Positions 49,975-57,868 of a DNA stretch of 64,000 bases are shown piece by piece; position 1 is the stretch's first letter; every line of letters begins with the position of its first letter. Made by a program: the position numbers and the translations under genes. The notes beneath the pieces were generated by a model that was not told the DNA's origin, did no database searches, and saw only the letters and a list, made by a program, of their open reading frames with translations. The stretch is from Streptomyces hawaiiensis (GTDB lineage Bacteria > Actinomycetota > Actinomycetes > Streptomycetales > Streptomycetaceae), in NCBI RefSeq assembly GCF_004803895.1, contig NZ_CP021978.1:5704001-5768000 (forward strand), read 5' to 3'.

Positions 49975-51512
49975 ACGACGTGGGCGAACTGGACCGTCCG
50001 GGAACCCCGACCGGCCCCGGGGCGCGGGACGCCGGCCCGGCGAAGGCACTGGACCCGACGAACCCGGACCCGGCCACCCCGGAGGCGGTCACCGACCACA
50101 AGGCCCCCGGGAGCCGGGAGCCGGCCTCCGACCTCAAGGTGCCCGCGAGCGGGGCTTCGGCTTCCGACCACAAGGTGCCCGGGGATCGGGATTCGACCTC
50201 CGACCGTGAGGTGCCCAGGAGTCAGGATTCGACTGCCGATCGCAAGGTGCCCGGGGATCGGGATTCGACCTCCGACCGTGAGGTGCCCAGGAGTCAGGAT
50301 TCGACTGCCGATCGCAAGGTGCCCGGGAGTCGGGATTCGGCCTCCGATCGCAAGGTGCCCAGGAGTCGGGAGTCGGTCGCCGATCGCAAGGCGTCCACCC
50401 CGCGTCGGGGCGCCGGTGACCCGGTGAAGGCGCTGATGCATCGTCACCGCAAGCTCTGCGAGCGCGCGGTGGACCCCCTCGAGATCGCCGCAGGACTGGA
50501 GGCGCACGGCATCACCGACCGCACCGCCGCCCGCTTCCGCCACCGGGACGTCTTCTCCCTCGCCGAGGAGATGTACGCGCGGGTCTCCCGTGACGGAGAC
50601 ACACCCCTGCCCGCCCCGCCCGCCGCTCCCCGGATGCGCGCCGACTGGGTTTTTCTGACCCTTCTGCCCGGTGCGCTGTGCGCCGCCACCGTGACCGCCG
50701 TGCAGCTGACCCACGGGCAGTCACGCCTGTTCGCGGCAGCAGCCGGCGCCCTCGCCGTGGCCCTGGCCCTCCGCGCGGCCCTGCGCCGAGGCCCCCTGAG
50801 CAGGACCGACGCGGACCGACCCGGACCGCGACCCGGTGCGGCGTCCGGCAGGACCACCCCATGGACCGTGTGGCTCGTCGCCTACTCCCTCCTGGGTAAC
50901 GGCCTGCTCGACAGCGCTCTCGCCGGAGGCCCCGACGCCCTGCCCACCGGCACGGCCGACGACCCCTGGCCCGTCACCGCCGCCCCGGTCCTGGCCCTCG
51001 CCCTGGCCTGCGCGCCCGCCGCCTGGACCGCGCACCTCTTCACCGCGCGCGCTCGTCGCAAACTCGCGGGCAGCCGCGGCCTGGAGGACTTCGCCGCCGC
51101 CGTACGCCCACTCCTGCTCGGCACGTTCGCCCTGTTCCTGGGCGCCATGGCGGCCCTGCTCACCCTCTCCACGGCAGTCCTCCACGAGCCCGCGGCCTAC
51201 GCGCAGGCCCTGGCCCTGGGCTCCCTCCTCTACCTGGCCCGCCTCCTCACCACGCACGGCTTCACCTACGCCCCCGCCGTGCTCCTCACCGCGACGGCCA
51301 CGGTCGAGGCAGCCGCCCTCGCCACGGTCTTCGCCTCCCGCCTCCCCGGTTTCCGCTTCCTCGCCACCCCCGTCGACACCCTCGTCACCACCTGGGGCAC
51401 CGGCAGCGTCCCCGCCCTCGCCTGCGGAGCGGCGGCCCTGGCCCTCCTGGTCCACACGACGCGCAAGCTGACCCGGGCCTCGGCCCACGCACCGCCGCAG
51501 CCCGCACGGTGA
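49971..51512 (+). CDS. Polytopic membrane protein with repetitive cytoplasmic N-terminus
   Basis: 513 residues; the ATG overlaps the glycosyltransferase stop (ATGA). Residues 60-145 are tandem 12-residue units (DREVPRSQDSTA, DRKVPGDRDSTS). A conserved segment LCERAVDPLEIAAGLEAHGITDRTAARFRHRDVFSLAEEMY follows, then about eight transmembrane helices from residue 220 to the end. No transporter motif is recognised. Operon position between a PelF-like enzyme and an epimerase suggests a polymer-export or assembly role analogous to PelG/PelE, which is inference from context and topology only. Confidence 0.82.
   Translation: MNDVGELDRPGTPTGPGARDAGPAKALDPTNPDPATPEAVTDHKAPGSREPASDLKVPASGASASDHKVPGDRDSTSDREVPRSQDSTADRKVPGDRDSTSDREVPRSQDSTADRKVPGSRDSASDRKVPRSRESVADRKASTPRRGAGDPVKALMHRHRKLCERAVDPLEIAAGLEAHGITDRTAARFRHRDVFSLAEEMYARVSRDGDTPLPAPPAAPRMRADWVFLTLLPGALCAATVTAVQLTHGQSRLFAAAAGALAVALALRAALRRGPLSRTDADRPGPRPGAASGRTTPWTVWLVAYSLLGNGLLDSALAGGPDALPTGTADDPWPVTAAPVLALALACAPAAWTAHLFTARARRKLAGSRGLEDFAAAVRPLLLGTFALFLGAMAALLTLSTAVLHEPAAYAQALALGSLLYLARLLTTHGFTYAPAVLLTATATVEAAALATVFASRLPGFRFLATPVDTLVTTWGTGSVPALACGAAALALLVHTTRKLTRASAHAPPQPAR
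50175..50390 (+). repeat. 72-bp tandem repeat in the membrane-protein gene
   Basis: Copies at 50175-50246 and 50247-50318 are identical over 72 bp; a third (50319-50390) has diverged. Each 72-bp unit is itself two related 36-bp halves. Confidence 0.9.
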
Positions 51513-51632
51513 CCGCCACCGGCACCGGCCCCACCGCCGCAGGCAGCACCCGTCCCATCCCTTCCTTTCCGCCTCGAGGAGAACCCGCATGACCACCCAC
51601 CCAGGAACCCCGGCGACATGGGGAGCCGCGCG

Positions 51633-52592
51633 ATGAGAGTCCTGCTGATCGGAGCCAACGGCTACATCGGACGCTTCGTCGCCGACCGTCTGCTCGCCGA
51701 CCCGGCCGTACAACTCACCGCCCTCGGCCGCGGGGACGACGCCGACGTCCGCTTCGACCTCGCCTCCGGCAGCCCCGGCGCCCTCACCCGCTTCCTCGAC
51801 GCGGTCCACCCGGGTGTCGTCGTCAACTGCGCCGGCGCCACCCGCGGCGGCGCCCGCGAGCTCACCCGCCACAACACCGTCGCCGTCGCCACCGTCTGCG
51901 AGGCCCTGCGCCGCAGCGGCTGCGGCGCACGGCTGGTGCAGATCGGCTGCAGCGCGGAGTACGGCCCGAGCCAGCCCGGCTCCTCCACCGCCGAGGACGC
52001 CGTGCCCCGGCCCGGCGGCCCGTACGGCGTCAGCAAACTCGCCGCCACCGAACTGGTCCTCGGCTCCGGCCTGGACGCCGTCGTCCTGCGCGTCTTCTCA
52101 CCGGCCGGACCCGGCACCCCCGCCGGCTCCCCGCTGGGCCGTCTCGCCGAGGCCATGCGCCGCGCCATGCAGTCCGGCGACGGCGAGCTGAAACTCGGCG
52201 GCCTGGGTGCGCAGCGCGACTTCGTCGACGTCCGTGATGTGGCCCGTGCCGTCCACGCCGCCTCGCTCTCCGCCGCGCAGGGCGTCATCAACATCGGCTC
52301 CGGCCGTGCCGTGCGCCTGCGTGACGCCGCCGCGGTCCTCGCCCGCGTCGCCGGATACGGCGGTGCCCTCCACGAACTCGACGGCCCGCCCGGCGCCCTG
52401 CGCACGGCCATCGGCCACCCCCGTCCCGACCCGGACCACGCGCTCCCCGTCGCATACCCGTACCCCGACGGCTGCGGCAGCTGGCAGCAGGCCGATGTGC
52501 GCACCGCACGCGACCGGCTCGGATGGCGTCCCCGGATCGGCCTGGAGGAGTCCCTCGCCGACATCTGGATGGAGGCGGCATGCCGCATCTGA
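51633..52592 (+). CDS. NAD-dependent epimerase/dehydratase (GalE-like SDR)
   Basis: 319 residues from ATG 51633 with GGGGAG upstream. Extended SDR fold: nucleotide site VLLIGANGYIGRFVADRL, catalytic Tyr-Lys in GGPYGVSKLAATELVL, preceding Ser in IGCSAEYGPS, and FVDVRDVARAVHAAS. It likely interconverts or modifies a UDP-sugar, for example UDP-GlcNAc/UDP-GalNAc, to supply the glycosyltransferase of the same operon. The 120-bp gap before it is the only sizeable gap in the operon. Its 3' end overlaps the spherulin-4 gene by 13 bp. Confidence 0.9.
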   Translation: MRVLLIGANGYIGRFVADRLLADPAVQLTALGRGDDADVRFDLASGSPGALTRFLDAVHPGVVVNCAGATRGGARELTRHNTVAVATVCEALRRSGCGARLVQIGCSAEYGPSQPGSSTAEDAVPRPGGPYGVSKLAATELVLGSGLDAVVLRVFSPAGPGTPAGSPLGRLAEAMRRAMQSGDGELKLGGLGAQRDFVDVRDVARAVHAASLSAAQGVINIGSGRAVRLRDAAAVLARVAGYGGALHELDGPPGALRTAIGHPRPDPDHALPVAYPYPDGCGSWQQADVRTARDRLGWRPRIGLEESLADIWMEAACRI

Positions 52593-53329
52593 CCAGATCC
52601 CCGCGGTGCGCCTCGGGCACGGAACTGCGCCCCGGCGTCGGCGTCCCCGGCTACGCGCACCCCCTTCTCGCTCCCACCGAATGGGGCGAGCTGGCCCGCC
52701 CCGGCACACCGCTGCACTGGGTGGTCCTCAACGTGGCCGACGGCCCCGGAGCCCGCCCCGACCCGCACTGTCTGGAGGCGGCCGGCCGCCTGCGCAACGC
52801 GGGCATCCGCGTCCTCGGCCACCTCGACACCCGGTACGGCACCCGCAACTTCGGCGAGCTGATCTCGGACGCCCACCGGTTCGTCGACTGGTACCAGGTC
52901 GACGGCTTCCTCCTGGAGCGGTGCCCGGCGGACCACGCCGGGCTGCCCGAGGTCCGCCGCACGGTCGCCACGCTCCGCGTGATCCGTGACGCTGCCCACA
53001 TCGTCCTCGGCCACGGCATCCACCCGCACCCCGGCTACGCCGAGCTCGCCGACCAGCTGGTCACCTTCTCCGGGCCCTGGAGCGACTACCGCTGGTCGCA
53101 GGTGGCCGAGTGGACCGCCGACCATTCGCCCGAGCGCTTCTGCCACTTCGTCCACGGCGTGCCCCGCCCTCACCTGGCCGAGGCGCTGCGCATCGCCCGC
53201 CGGCAGGGCGCCGCGACGGTCTGGATCACCGACCACACGGACCGCGGCGGACGCACCGACCCCTGGGAGGCCATGCCCGGCTACTGGGACGAATTCGTCT
53301 CGCGGATCGGAACAGGTGTCTCGGAATGA
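52580..53329 (+). CDS. Spherulin-4 family protein (GH135-like)
   Basis: 249 residues, ATG preceded by GGAGG, overlapping the epimerase gene. TIM-barrel pattern: GVGVPGYAHPLLAPTEWGEL, HWVVLNVADGPGARPDPH, IRVLGHLDTRYGTRNFGEL, WYQVDGFLLERCP, HIVLGHGIHPHPGYAELAD and FCHFVHGVP. The founding GH135 enzyme Sph3 cleaves galactosaminogalactan. In ours the DG-x-F-x-DE active-site motif of that family reads DGFLLER, so one or both catalytic acids appear changed. No signal peptide is visible, so it may be cytoplasmic and act on lipid-linked or nascent polymer, or be a non-catalytic binder. Confidence 0.82.
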   Translation: MPHLTRSPRCASGTELRPGVGVPGYAHPLLAPTEWGELARPGTPLHWVVLNVADGPGARPDPHCLEAAGRLRNAGIRVLGHLDTRYGTRNFGELISDAHRFVDWYQVDGFLLERCPADHAGLPEVRRTVATLRVIRDAAHIVLGHGIHPHPGYAELADQLVTFSGPWSDYRWSQVAEWTADHSPERFCHFVHGVPRPHLAEALRIARRQGAATVWITDHTDRGGRTDPWEAMPGYWDEFVSRIGTGVSE

Positions 53330-53392
53330 AAAAGGGCATGGCACTGTTACGGGGAGAACAACCGTAGTGATTGACCGACCAACGGAGTCCCC

Positions 53393-54571
53393 GTGTCGCT
53401 GCCACCCCTGGTCGAGCCGGCTTCCGAGCTCACCGTAGACGAGGTCCGCAGGTACTCCCGCCACCTGATCATCCCCGACGTGGGGATGGACGGGCAGAAG
53501 CGGCTGAAGAACGCCAAGGTGCTGTGTGTGGGCGCCGGCGGCCTGGGCTCGCCGGCGCTGATGTACCTGGCCGCCGCGGGCGTCGGCACCCTCGGCATCG
53601 TGGAGTTCGACGAGGTCGACGAGTCGAACCTGCAGCGCCAGATCATCCACAGCCAGGCCGACATCGGCCGTTCCAAGGCGGAGTCCGCCCGCGACAGCGT
53701 CAAGGGCATCAACCCGTACGTGGACGTGATCCTTCACGAGGAGCGGCTCGAGGCCGACAACGTGATGGACATCTTCAGCCAGTACGACCTGATCGTCGAC
53801 GGCACGGACAACTTCGCGACCCGCTACCTGGTCAACGATGCCTGCGTGCTGCTGAACAAGCCGTACGTGTGGGGCTCGATCTACCGTTTCGACGGCCAGG
53901 CGTCCGTCTTCTGGTCCGAGCACGGCCCCTGCTACCGCTGCCTGTACCCGGAGCCCCCGCCCCCGGGCATGGTCCCCTCCTGCGCCGAGGGCGGCGTCCT
54001 GGGCGTGCTGTGCGCGTCCATCGGCTCCATCCAGGTCAACGAGGCCATCAAGCTCCTCGCCGGCATCGGCGACCCTTTGGTCGGCCGACTGATGATCTAC
54101 GACGCCCTGGAGATGCAGTACCGCCAGGTCAAGGTCCGCAAGGACCCGGACTGCGCGGTCTGCGGCGACAACCCGACCGTCACCGAGCTCATCGACTACG
54201 AGGCCTTCTGCGGCGTCGTCTCCGAGGAGGCACAGGCGGCGGCCGCCGACTCCACGATCACTCCCAAGCAGCTCAAGGAGTGGATCGACGACGGTGAGAG
54301 CATCGACATCATCGACGTCCGCGAGCCGAACGAGTACGAGATCGTCTCCATTCCGGGCGCTCGGCTGATCCCGAAGAACGAGTTCCTCATGGGCACCGCC
54401 CTGGAGGGCCTCCCGCAGGACAAGAAGATCGTCCTGCATTGCAAGACGGGTGTCCGCAGTGCGGAAGTCCTCGCGGTCCTGAAGTCCGCGGGCTTCTCGG
54501 ACGCGGTCCACGTCGGCGGCGGTGTGATCGGCTGGGTCAACCAGATCGAGCCGTCCAAGCCGGTGTACTGA
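53393..54571 (+). CDS. moeZ: MoeZ: ubiquitin-like sulfur-carrier adenylyltransferase/sulfurtransferase
   Basis: 392 residues from a GTG with GGAG upstream. The E1-like domain has KVLCVGAGGLGSPALMYLAA, DNFATRYLVND and the zinc pairs CYRC and CAVC. The C-terminal rhodanese domain carries the persulfide cysteine Cys350 in IVLHCKTGVRSAEVL. It activates the C-terminus of sulfur carriers (ThiS, MoaD, CysO types) and transfers sulfur. In streptomycetes one MoeZ can serve several pathways, including secondary-metabolite sulfur carriers. Orthologous by context to Rv3206c. A perfect 20-bp terminator follows. Confidence 0.94.
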   Translation: MSLPPLVEPASELTVDEVRRYSRHLIIPDVGMDGQKRLKNAKVLCVGAGGLGSPALMYLAAAGVGTLGIVEFDEVDESNLQRQIIHSQADIGRSKAESARDSVKGINPYVDVILHEERLEADNVMDIFSQYDLIVDGTDNFATRYLVNDACVLLNKPYVWGSIYRFDGQASVFWSEHGPCYRCLYPEPPPPGMVPSCAEGGVLGVLCASIGSIQVNEAIKLLAGIGDPLVGRLMIYDALEMQYRQVKVRKDPDCAVCGDNPTVTELIDYEAFCGVVSEEAQAAAADSTITPKQLKEWIDDGESIDIIDVREPNEYEIVSIPGARLIPKNEFLMGTALEGLPQDKKIVLHCKTGVRSAEVLAVLKSAGFSDAVHVGGGVIGWVNQIEPSKPVY

Positions 54572-54596
54572 GCCGAATCCGGCCTCCCTTTCCGAG

Positions 54597-54639
54597 CGGC
54601 GGGGGCTTCGCGCACCACGGGTGCGCGAAGCCCCCGCCG
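54597..54639. terminator. Perfect 20-bp bidirectional terminator
   Basis: Arms 54597-54616 and 54620-54639 (CGGCGGGGGCTTCGCGCACC and complement) with an ACG loop, between moeZ and the convergent peptidase gene. Confidence 0.9.
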
Positions 54640-54642
54640 TCG

Positions 54643-56112
54643 TCATGAGCAGACCTTGCCGTCCTTCGGCACCGAGCCGTCCAGCAGGTACGCGTTCACC
54701 GTGGAGTCGACGCAGTCGCTGCCACTGCCGTAGGCGCCATGCCCCTCGCCCCGCCAGGTGAGCATCACCCCGACGCCCTTGCCCAGCTCGTCGGCCATCC
54801 TCCGCGCGCCCTCGTACGGGGTGGCCGGGTCGCCGGTGTTGCCGACCACCAGGACCGGTGCCGCGCCGTGGGCGCTCACCTCCGGGGTGTCGTGCTGCCC
54901 GGGCACCGGCCAGTCGTGGCACCAGCCGGCCGTGTCCCAGCCGAGGAACGTCCCGAAGACCGGGGAGATCTTCTCGAACCGGGGCAGCAGCCGCTTCGTC
55001 CCGGCCGCGGTCGGCCGCTGCCTGTCGTCCAGGCATGATATGACCCGTTGGGAGTGGGTCGTCGTGCCGTAACGGCCTGACGGGTCGCGTTCGTTGTAGC
55101 GGTCGGCGAGGACCAGCAGCTCCGAGCCGTCGCCCTGCTCGGCCGCGTCGAGGGCGCTGGTCAGGGTCGGCCAGCTGTCCTTGCTGTACAGCGGCAGGAT
55201 GATGCCCGTGACCGCGAGGGTCTGGGTCAGCTTCCGCCCGGGTGCGCCCGTCGCCAGGGGCCGGGCGTCGATCCGCCGCAGCAGGTCCGCGATCTTGCGT
55301 GTGCCGTCCTCCGGGTCCTGGCCCGTGGACTCGAGGTAGCCGTTCAGCGCGCGCTGGAACCCTCTGGCCTGGTTCTCGGCGTGCCCCACGGTGTCGGCGC
55401 CGGGGTCGACGACCGCGTCCAGCGTCATGCGTCCCACGTTCTTGGGGAAGAGGTGGGCATAGGTGCCGCCCAGTTCGGTGCCGTAGGAGATGCCGAAGTA
55501 GTGCATCTTCTCGTCGCCGAGGACTTCCCGGATGCGGTCCATGTCGCGGGCCGAGTCGGTGGTCGAGACGTGCGCCATGAGCTTCCCGGCGTCCTTCCGG
55601 CAGCCCTTGGCGAAGTCGGCGGCGTCCTCGAAGTACGCCTTCTCCTCGGCGGGGGTGTCCGGTGAGACGTCCACCGATTCGGCGGCCTGGATCTGCTTGT
55701 CGCCCCGGCAGCGCACGCCCTCGCTGGCGCCCACGCCGCGCGGGTCCCAGCTCACCAGGTCGTACCGCTCGCGGAGTGAGGAGACGGTCGGGGCGTACGA
55801 CGGCATCATGGACACGCCCGAGGCGCCGGGGCCGCCGAAGTTGAACAGCAGGGATCCGACGCGGTCGCCGCCGCGCGCCTTGGCGCGGATGAGCCCAAGA
55901 CCGATCGTCTCGCCGTCCGGCTTCGACCAGTCCAGCGGCACCTTCAGCGTCGCGCACTGCCATTCGCTGCTCGGCGCGGGGCCGTCGGCGGTGGCCTTGC
56001 AACGGCCCCAGGACAGCCCGCTCCTGTCGTCGTCGGACGAACCGCCGCCGCAGCCCGCGGCCAGCAGGACCGAGGCGGCCGCCAGAGCGGTCCATCGAAC
56101 GAAGCGCGTCAT
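54643..56112 (-). CDS. Secreted lipoprotein tripeptidyl aminopeptidase (SlpD/SlpE family, S33)
   Basis: 489 residues. Signal peptide with lipobox LLAAGC. Alpha/beta hydrolase of the S33/TAP family: WQCATLKVPLDWSKPDGETIGL, oxyanion SLLFNFGGPGASGVSMMP, DLVSWDPRGVGAS, nucleophile HYFGISYGTELGG (Ser209), acid in VLVVGNTGDPATPYEGARRM and His in WRGEGHGAYGSGSDC. It removes N-terminal tripeptides from secreted proteins. About half of the residues match the next gene, so the two arose by tandem duplication. Confidence 0.9.
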   Translation of the reverse strand: MTRFVRWTALAAASVLLAAGCGGGSSDDDRSGLSWGRCKATADGPAPSSEWQCATLKVPLDWSKPDGETIGLGLIRAKARGGDRVGSLLFNFGGPGASGVSMMPSYAPTVSSLRERYDLVSWDPRGVGASEGVRCRGDKQIQAAESVDVSPDTPAEEKAYFEDAADFAKGCRKDAGKLMAHVSTTDSARDMDRIREVLGDEKMHYFGISYGTELGGTYAHLFPKNVGRMTLDAVVDPGADTVGHAENQARGFQRALNGYLESTGQDPEDGTRKIADLLRRIDARPLATGAPGRKLTQTLAVTGIILPLYSKDSWPTLTSALDAAEQGDGSELLVLADRYNERDPSGRYGTTTHSQRVISCLDDRQRPTAAGTKRLLPRFEKISPVFGTFLGWDTAGWCHDWPVPGQHDTPEVSAHGAAPVLVVGNTGDPATPYEGARRMADELGKGVGVMLTWRGEGHGAYGSGSDCVDSTVNAYLLDGSVPKDGKVCS

Positions 56113-56247
56113 TGCCCATCCCCCCTCGCAGGCCGTCCGCTTCGTGCCGCGGATGGCGGTCAGGCCATGGTAGGCAGATCAGGCGTCGACCGACTCAGCC
56201 TGTGGATAACCTTCTGACCTGCGAGTTTGCCGGGGTCGCTGCGGGTG

Positions 56248-57795
56248 TCAGGTGCAGACGGTCCCCGCCGGCGGCACCTTCCCGTCCAGCAGATAGCCGT
56301 TCACCGCGCCCTGCACGCACTTGTTCTCGCTGTCGTACGCGCCGTGCCCCTGGCCGCGGTACGTCAGCTCGACACCGACACCCTTGCCCAGCGCGTTCAC
56401 CATCGCCCGCGCGCCCTCGTACGGTGTGGCCGGGTCACCGGTGTTGCCGACGACCAGAATGGGCGCCGCGCCCGGAGCGCTCACGGCCGGGCGGTCGGCG
56501 GAGCCCGGCACGGCCCAGTCGGTGCAGCTGAGCATGGACCAGGCCATGTAGTCGCCGAACAGGTCGGACGCGGCCCGGAACTCGGGCAGCTTCCGCTCGA
56601 CGTAGGCGGTGTCGTAGCGGGGTTTGTCGTCGGCGCAGTTGATGGCGACGTTGGCGGGGGTGATGTTGCTGTACTCGCCGTTCTCGCTGCGCCCGTTCAT
56701 CGAGTCGGACAGAGCCATCAGAATCCTGCCGTCCCCGTCGTAGGCCTGCTCCAGGCCCTCCGTGAGGTACTCCCAGAAGTCCTGCGAGTACAGGGCCTGT
56801 GCGATGCCGCTGGTCGCCGCGGTCTGGGTCAGCTGCCGCGGGAAGATACCCGGGAGCGGAGTGCGGTCGAGATCGTTCAGCAGCCTGGCGATACGGTTCT
56901 TCACGTCCTGGGCGCTGTCGCCGACGGGGCACTCCTCGGTCTTCGACACGCAGTCCTCGGCGAAGTTGTCGAGCGCGAGCTGGAAGCCCTTGGCCTGCCC
57001 CAGCGAACCCTGTTCGGGGTCCTGCGTGGGGTCGACGACGGCGTCGAACACGGCACGGCCGACCCGCTCGGGGAACAGGTGGGCGTAGACGCCGCCCAGT
57101 TCGGTGCCGTAGGAGATGCCGAAGTAGTGCAGCTTGTCGTCACCGAGGACCTGCCGCATCAAATCCAGGTCGCGGGCCGCGTCGGTGGTGCGCACGTGCG
57201 GCAGGATCTTCTCCGAGTTCTGCTCGCAGGCGTCGTTGAACTCCTTGGTGATCTCCACGAGCTCGGTGCGTTCGGCGGCGTCGTCGGGTGTGGCGTCCTG
57301 CTGGAAGAAGGCGTCGAGCTGCTGGTCGTTCTCGCAGATCACAGGGTCGCTGCGGCCGACTCCGCGCGGGTCGAAGCTGACCAGGTCGTAGCGGGTGCGC
57401 AAGGTCTGGTAGCCCTCCGCGAAGGCGGGCAGCGAGGTGACGCCCGAGCCGCCGGGGCCGCCGAAGTTGAAGATGAGCGAGCCGATGTGTTCGTTCTCCT
57501 CGCCGGTCGTCCTGACCCGGATCAGCTCGACGCCGATCGTGTCGCCCTTCGGGTCGCCCCAGTCGAGCGGGGCCTTCATGGTCGCGCACTGCCACTCACC
57601 CTCGTCCGGCAGAGGAGAGGGCGAGGCACCTCCGCCCTGGGCCGCGTCCGGGGACGGGCAGGCCTTCCAGCTCAGTTCCTGCCGCGTGAGGTCCTCGTCC
57701 TCGGCGGCGTCGTCACCGCAGCCCGCCAGCACGGTGGACAGCAGCACGGCGGAGGCGGTCAGGGCGACGGCGCGCAGCCGGAGGAGGGTTGGCAT
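56248..57795 (-). CDS. Secreted lipoprotein tripeptidyl aminopeptidase (SlpD/SlpE family, S33), paralogue
   Basis: 515 residues with signal peptide and lipobox TVLAGC. Same architecture: WQCATMKAPLDWGDPKGDTIGV, SLIFNFGGPGGSGVTSLP, HYFGISYGTELGG (nucleophile Ser228), ILVVGNTGDPATPYEGARAM, RGQGHGAYDSENKC. Disulfide cysteines at the C-terminus (GTVCT) are shared with its neighbour. S. lividans has two mycelium-associated proteases of this kind (SlpD, SlpE). The pair is likely expressed together, being separated by 135 bp on the same strand. Which one corresponds to SlpD cannot be told here. Confidence 0.9.
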   Translation of the reverse strand: MPTLLRLRAVALTASAVLLSTVLAGCGDDAAEDEDLTRQELSWKACPSPDAAQGGGASPSPLPDEGEWQCATMKAPLDWGDPKGDTIGVELIRVRTTGEENEHIGSLIFNFGGPGGSGVTSLPAFAEGYQTLRTRYDLVSFDPRGVGRSDPVICENDQQLDAFFQQDATPDDAAERTELVEITKEFNDACEQNSEKILPHVRTTDAARDLDLMRQVLGDDKLHYFGISYGTELGGVYAHLFPERVGRAVFDAVVDPTQDPEQGSLGQAKGFQLALDNFAEDCVSKTEECPVGDSAQDVKNRIARLLNDLDRTPLPGIFPRQLTQTAATSGIAQALYSQDFWEYLTEGLEQAYDGDGRILMALSDSMNGRSENGEYSNITPANVAINCADDKPRYDTAYVERKLPEFRAASDLFGDYMAWSMLSCTDWAVPGSADRPAVSAPGAAPILVVGNTGDPATPYEGARAMVNALGKGVGVELTYRGQGHGAYDSENKCVQGAVNGYLLDGKVPPAGTVCT

Positions 57796-57868
57796 GGTTC
57801 CATCCTGCGGCGGTACCGAGACGGGCGCGCGGGACGCGTGCCGTACGAGGTAGCAGAGGTCGCCGGTG

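Noticed and set aside
50175-50390. Tandem repeats considered as a CRISPR array
   Set aside because: Units are contiguous and in frame within a coding sequence, with no spacers; the same holds for 19761-19904 and 36933-37121.
51662-56119. 1485-codon minus-strand open frame across the epimerase, spherulin-4, moeZ and peptidase genes
   Set aside because: Antisense or out-of-frame shadow of four well-supported genes; no domain is recognisable.
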